A stretch of 7,886 nucleotides of DNA from an uncultured Clostridia bacterium (GTDB lineage Bacteria; Bacillota; Clostridia; Christensenellales; UBA1242), in the NCBI GenBank assembly GCA_904397185.1, contig CAJFOL010000044.1, forward strand, positions 1-7,886, in the 5' to 3' direction. Each line of letters starts with the position of its first letter. The stretch's first letter is position 1. Position numbers and translations under genes: made by a program. Shown here piece after piece: positions 5,459 to 7,886 of this stretch. The notes below the pieces were generated by a model, which saw only the letters and a program-made list of their open reading frames with translations, was not told the origin of the DNA and did not search any database.

Positions 5459-6823
5459 TTATTTTAAAAATAATTTAATTATTTTATATTTTAATTTATT
5501 AAAAGGTTGATATCTGAATGGCAAGTCAAATTTTCCTTTTTTGGTTAAACTTTTATAATGAGTAAATGTATCAAATCCTACTTTTCCATGATATGCACCC
5601 ATACCGCTTTGTTTTATCCCCCCAAAGCCTAGTTTCGGGTCGGTTATGTGCATTATGGTGTCATTGACACAACCGCCACCAAAATCACACTCTTCAATAA
5701 ATCGCTTTTGAATTTTCTTATCAGCCGAAAAAATGTATAGTGCCAAAGGTTTTGGATATGATTTGATATTACCAATCGCCTCGTCAACCTCTTTGAATGT
5801 AACTATAGGCAAAATTGGTCCAAAAATCTCATCTTGCATTGTTTCACTTTCAAAGTTGGAGTCTAAAAGTGTCGGCTCGATTTTAAGTTTTTCTTGGTCG
5901 CATTTACCTCCATAAATGACTTCGCCGTTATCAATAAAGCCCTTCATAACACTAAATTGTTTGAGATTTACAATTCTTGGATAATCTTCATTATTTAATG
6001 AATCCTTGTACTGATTTTCAATTTCGGCTGTAATATGTTTAATCAATTCATCTTTTATACCTTCTTGGCAGTAAACATAATCTGGAGCCACACAAGTTTG
6101 CCCACTATTTAAAAACTTTCCAAACACAATACGTCTTGCAGTCAACTTTAGGTTCGCAGTTTTATCTACAACACAAGGACATTTTCCTCCAAGTTCCAGT
6201 GTGACAGGTGTAAAATGCTCTGATGCCTTTTGCATTACAATCTTACCCACTCGTGTACTACCTGTAAAGAAGATATAGTCAAAGTCTTGGTCAAGAAGAT
6301 ATGAACATTCTTCGACTCCCCCATTGATCACGTCAACATGACCTCGCTCAAAAGTCATCCCAATCAATTTAGTCAACACTTTGCTCACATTTGGCGAATA
6401 TTCACTCGGTTTCAAAATAACACTATTGCCAGCAGTGACGGCATCCACTATTGGCTCTATAGATAGCATGAATGGATAATTCCATGGGCTTATAATAAGT
6501 GTGCATCCATATGGCACAGGCATTTTGTAGCCTTTGGATGGAAACTGCGAAAGTGAAAGCATAACTCTACGTTTTTTGCTGTAACTTTTGCCATGACGAA
6601 GCATGTATCTTATCTCCGCAAGTGACAGTCCCACTTCCGTCATATAACTTTCACATTCGCTCTTGCCAAGGTCCTTATAAAGAGCATCATAGATTTCATT
6701 TTGCATACTTAAAATATTTTTACGTAATCTCTTTAAAGTCTTTCTTCTCTCTTTAAAATCTCGCATTTTACCCGAAGCAAAATACTTTCTCTGTAATTCT
6801 ATAACTTTTAAAATCTCTTCCAT
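5459..6823 (-). CDS. ALDH3-type aldehyde dehydrogenase
   Basis: The 454-residue enzyme oxidises an aldehyde to a carboxylic acid with NAD(P)+. All catalytic marks are present: PWNYP with Asn115, cofactor-binding KPSE (138-141) and FTGSTRVG (186-193), general base Glu210 in ELGGK, nucleophile Cys244 in SGQTCVAPDY, Glu332 in EIFGP, then LALYIFS (360-366) and FGGIKQSGMGAYHGKVGFDT (400-419). The GQTCVAPDY and SGMGAYHGKxGFDTFTH forms and the length near 450 point to the ALDH3/fatty aldehyde dehydrogenase-like branch (YwdH and relatives) rather than the 480-500-residue classes. The C-terminus, NKLKYKIIKLFLK, is basic and hydrophobic and could touch the membrane. ATG 6823 follows AGGAG. The gene is divergent from a TetR regulator, with a candidate operator on its promoter, and precedes a YhhN-family gene. 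The substrate is inferred from that context. Confidence 0.93.
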   Translation of the reverse strand: MEEILKVIELQRKYFASGKMRDFKERRKTLKRLRKNILSMQNEIYDALYKDLGKSECESYMTEVGLSLAEIRYMLRHGKSYSKKRRVMLSLSQFPSKGYKMPVPYGCTLIISPWNYPFMLSIEPIVDAVTAGNSVILKPSEYSPNVSKVLTKLIGMTFERGHVDVINGGVEECSYLLDQDFDYIFFTGSTRVGKIVMQKASEHFTPVTLELGGKCPCVVDKTANLKLTARRIVFGKFLNSGQTCVAPDYVYCQEGIKDELIKHITAEIENQYKDSLNNEDYPRIVNLKQFSVMKGFIDNGEVIYGGKCDQEKLKIEPTLLDSNFESETMQDEIFGPILPIVTFKEVDEAIGNIKSYPKPLALYIFSADKKIQKRFIEECDFGGGCVNDTIMHITDPKLGFGGIKQSGMGAYHGKVGFDTFTHYKSLTKKGKFDLPFRYQPFNKLKYKIIKLFLK

Positions 6824-6860
6824 AATTCTCCTAAAAAAACTCTTTACATTCCTCTCGTTT

Positions 6861-6880
6861 TATGATACACTTGTAACATA
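6861..6880. promoter_or_regulatory. Candidate TetR operator over the dehydrogenase promoter
   Basis: A 20-base near-palindrome: arm TATGATACA (6861-6869), two central bases, arm TGTAACATA (6872-6880). Eight of ten symmetric positions pair. Size and symmetry fit a TetR-family dimer, and the site covers the -10 box of the dehydrogenase promoter (6867-6862), so binding would block transcription. It lies 74 bases before the TetR start codon. That this TetR binds here is inference. Confidence 0.6.
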
Positions 6881-6890
6881 ATAATATCAA
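6862..6890 (-). promoter_or_regulatory. Promoter of the aldehyde dehydrogenase gene
   Basis: On the minus strand: -35 TTGATA (6890-6885), a 17-base spacer, -10 TATCAT (6867-6862). The -10 ends 38 bases before ATG 6823, a longer leader than for the other genes here. The -10 and about half of the spacer lie inside the near-palindrome at 6861-6880. Confidence 0.6.
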
Positions 6891-6911
6891 ATATATCTTT
6901 GATTTGCAAAT
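6886..6911. repeat. Further inverted repeats in the TetR-dehydrogenase gap
   Basis: ATCAAA (6886-6891) and TTTGAT (6898-6903) form perfect 6-base arms around six bases, overlapping the dehydrogenase -35. ATTTGCAAAT (6902-6911) is a perfect 10-base palindrome beside it. Either could be a second site or part of the regulator's own promoter control, but AT-rich DNA gives such matches by chance. No convincing TetR-gene promoter was found; TGC-TGTGAT at 6932-6940 is a weak extended -10 candidate. Confidence 0.3.
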
Positions 6912-6953
6912 ATTATTCAACAAAAACTTTATGCTGTGATAAAAGGAGAAAAA

Positions 6954-7502
6954 ATGTATCAGCCACAGAAAGAAAATAAATCAAGGACCTTTGTAAAAGA
7001 TTGCATAACTGGGGCTTTATTTGAACTTCTTAAAAAGAGAGAATTTGAAGACATAACTATCACAGATATAATCAACAAGGCAGGTGTGAGTCGAATGGGT
7101 TTTTATCGCAACTTTACAAGCAAAGAAAATGTTGTTGAAAAATTTATTTTTGACAAATTTGTCCAAACTGTTGAAGAAATAAAATCTCGCAGAGCATTAA
7201 ACTTTCACATAAAAAATATCATGATTACAACTCTTGAGAATTTTCAAAAATTTTCGTGTTATATAAAACTTTTTTTGGACAAAAACTTGGATAATCTGCT
7301 ATATAGGTGCTATCATAAAGCCTATTATACTCTCTATCAAGGCGAGAAAGAAAGCCCCATACATAAATACTCAAATGAAATGTTTATCGGCGAACTTTTC
7401 AACCTTGAAATGTGCTGGGTGCGAAGCGGAATGAAAGAGTCTCCAAAAGAACTTGCGAGAATCTATTACCATATATTATCTCTTCGTTGTAAAAGTAAAT
7501 AA
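6954..7502 (+). CDS. TetR/AcrR-family transcriptional regulator
   Basis: A 182-residue DNA-binding regulator. The N-terminal domain carries the TetR helix-turn-helix: helix 1 around TGALFELLKKREFEDITI (19-36), recognition region ITDIINKAGVSRMGFYRNF (36-54), then SKENVVEKF. The C-terminal part (about 70-182) is helical, with several Tyr, Phe and Cys residues that could line a ligand pocket, but TetR ligand domains do not reveal the ligand. Some members of this type control small-molecule catabolism genes next to them. It is transcribed divergently from the aldehyde dehydrogenase with a 130-base gap holding a candidate operator, so local repression of that gene, perhaps relieved by an aldehyde or lipid, is the simplest inference. 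The start is ATG 6954, five bases after AAGGAG (6943-6948); the in-frame GTG at 6936 lies before that site. Confidence 0.9.
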   Translation: MYQPQKENKSRTFVKDCITGALFELLKKREFEDITITDIINKAGVSRMGFYRNFTSKENVVEKFIFDKFVQTVEEIKSRRALNFHIKNIMITTLENFQKFSCYIKLFLDKNLDNLLYRCYHKAYYTLYQGEKESPIHKYSNEMFIGELFNLEMCWVRSGMKESPKELARIYYHILSLRCKSK

Positions 7503-7519
7503 ATAAATATTTAATTTAT

Positions 7520-7544
7520 AAAAAAGGCGGTATAGTTTACCGCC
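7520..7544 (-). terminator. Terminator of the 90-aa gene, also facing the TetR gene
   Basis: A perfect 7-base stem GGCGGTA (7526-7532) and TACCGCC (7538-7544) with a five-base loop. On the minus strand it is followed by six T's (7525-7520), a strong signal right after the stop codon at 7547-7545. On the plus strand the following tract is CTATTCTTTTTC, so it may also stop TetR transcription, less efficiently. Confidence 0.85.
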
Positions 7545-7817
7545 CTATTCTTTTTCTTCATCGTCTTTATGCTGATCATAATAGTCTTTAAGTATGTCTG
7601 ATGCATATACTTCGCTTAAACTTTTATACCTTATATGCAAGCCCAGTATCCTTAGCACCTCATTACCCTCTCTGATAATCTGCTTATCAATAGGGAAAAT
7701 GTGTTTATCATACCATGCTCTTTCACTTGGTATAAATAATTTATCTTTCATTTGATTGCCAAAATGACCATAAATTTTGGCCTTACGTTTATCCATAAGT
7801 TCTACAAATCTATCCAT
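7545..7817 (-). CDS. Uncharacterised 90-aa protein
   Basis: I do not recognise this protein. It has 90 residues, no signal peptide or membrane segment, a basic aromatic-rich first half (KAKIYGHFGNQMKDKLFIPS at 12-31, ERAWYDKHIF at 32-41), a central helix-like VLRILGLHIRYKSLSEVYAS (54-73) and an acidic tail (DQHKDDEEKE). That it is a real gene is well supported: a promoter with perfect TTGACA and 17-base spacing, AGGAG (7828-7824) six bases before ATG 7817, and a strong terminator directly after the stop. It is a single-gene unit convergent with the TetR gene, so the neighbours give no hint of function. Confidence 0.82.
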   Translation of the reverse strand: MDRFVELMDKRKAKIYGHFGNQMKDKLFIPSERAWYDKHIFPIDKQIIREGNEVLRILGLHIRYKSLSEVYASDILKDYYDQHKDDEEKE

Positions 7818-7833
7818 ATTTCTCTCCTACTAT

Positions 7834-7862
7834 ATTTTACAACACCAAAACTCATTTGTCAA
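7834..7862 (-). promoter_or_regulatory. Promoter of the 90-aa gene
   Basis: On the minus strand: perfect -35 TTGACA (7862-7857), a 17-base spacer, -10 TAAAAT (7839-7834). The -10 ends 16 bases before ATG 7817, so transcription should start on or beside the AGGAG. The sequence around the -10, TGTTGTAAAATATA, closely resembles that at 2106-2093. Confidence 0.8.
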
Positions 7863-7886
7863 TGATTTTATTTCTATACTTAAATA

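Noticed and set aside
5733..5915. Plus-strand open frame of 60 codons
   Set aside because: Antisense to the aldehyde dehydrogenase, whose catalytic motifs prove the minus-strand frame.
6936..6953. GTG start at 6936 for the TetR gene
   Set aside because: It lies upstream of the AAGGAG at 6943-6948 that clearly serves ATG 6954.

Overview
The window is very AT-rich, uses the standard bacterial code (tryptophan is TGG), and has strong AGGAG-type ribosome binding sites five or so bases before ATG, sigma-A-like promoters and short intergenic gaps. Together with the protein types this suggests a low-GC Firmicute, most likely an anaerobic Clostridia-type bacterium. This is inference from style and protein resemblance; no marker gene is present. 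I see no phage, IS element, CRISPR, rRNA or tRNA, and no stretch over 300 bases without a gene.

Layout. At 1-230 (minus) is the start of an MmcQ/YjbR-family gene that runs off the left edge. At 378-909 (plus) is a GNAT acetyltransferase gene broken by two single-base frameshifts. A bidirectional terminator separates it from a convergent gene (954-2078, minus) for an unrecognised, probably alpha-helical repeat protein. That gene is divergent from an unrecognised 130-aa protein (2208-2600, plus), with consensus promoters facing away from each other. A perfect 14-bp terminator stem then separates the latter from an operon read leftward: a guanylate-kinase-family protein (3958-4518) and a four-helix membrane protein (2648-3955), spaced for translational coupling.

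The right half holds the most coherent biology. A TetR-type regulator (6954-7502, plus) is divergent from an ALDH3-type aldehyde dehydrogenase (5459-6823, minus), which is followed on the same strand by a YhhN/TMEM86-family membrane protein (4615-5334, minus). YhhN-family enzymes include lysoplasmalogenases, which release a fatty aldehyde; ALDH3-type enzymes oxidise such aldehydes to fatty acids. A 20-bp near-palindrome overlaps the -10 box of the dehydrogenase promoter and is a good candidate operator. The hypothesis is a regulated module for plasmalogen turnover or fatty-aldehyde disposal. At the right end a 90-aa orphan gene (7545-7817, minus) has its own consensus promoter and terminator.

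A trait of the whole window: for most genes the -10 box ends only 16-22 bases before the start codon, so the predicted transcription start falls at or just before the Shine-Dalgarno sequence and the 5' leader would be only about 10-15 nt.
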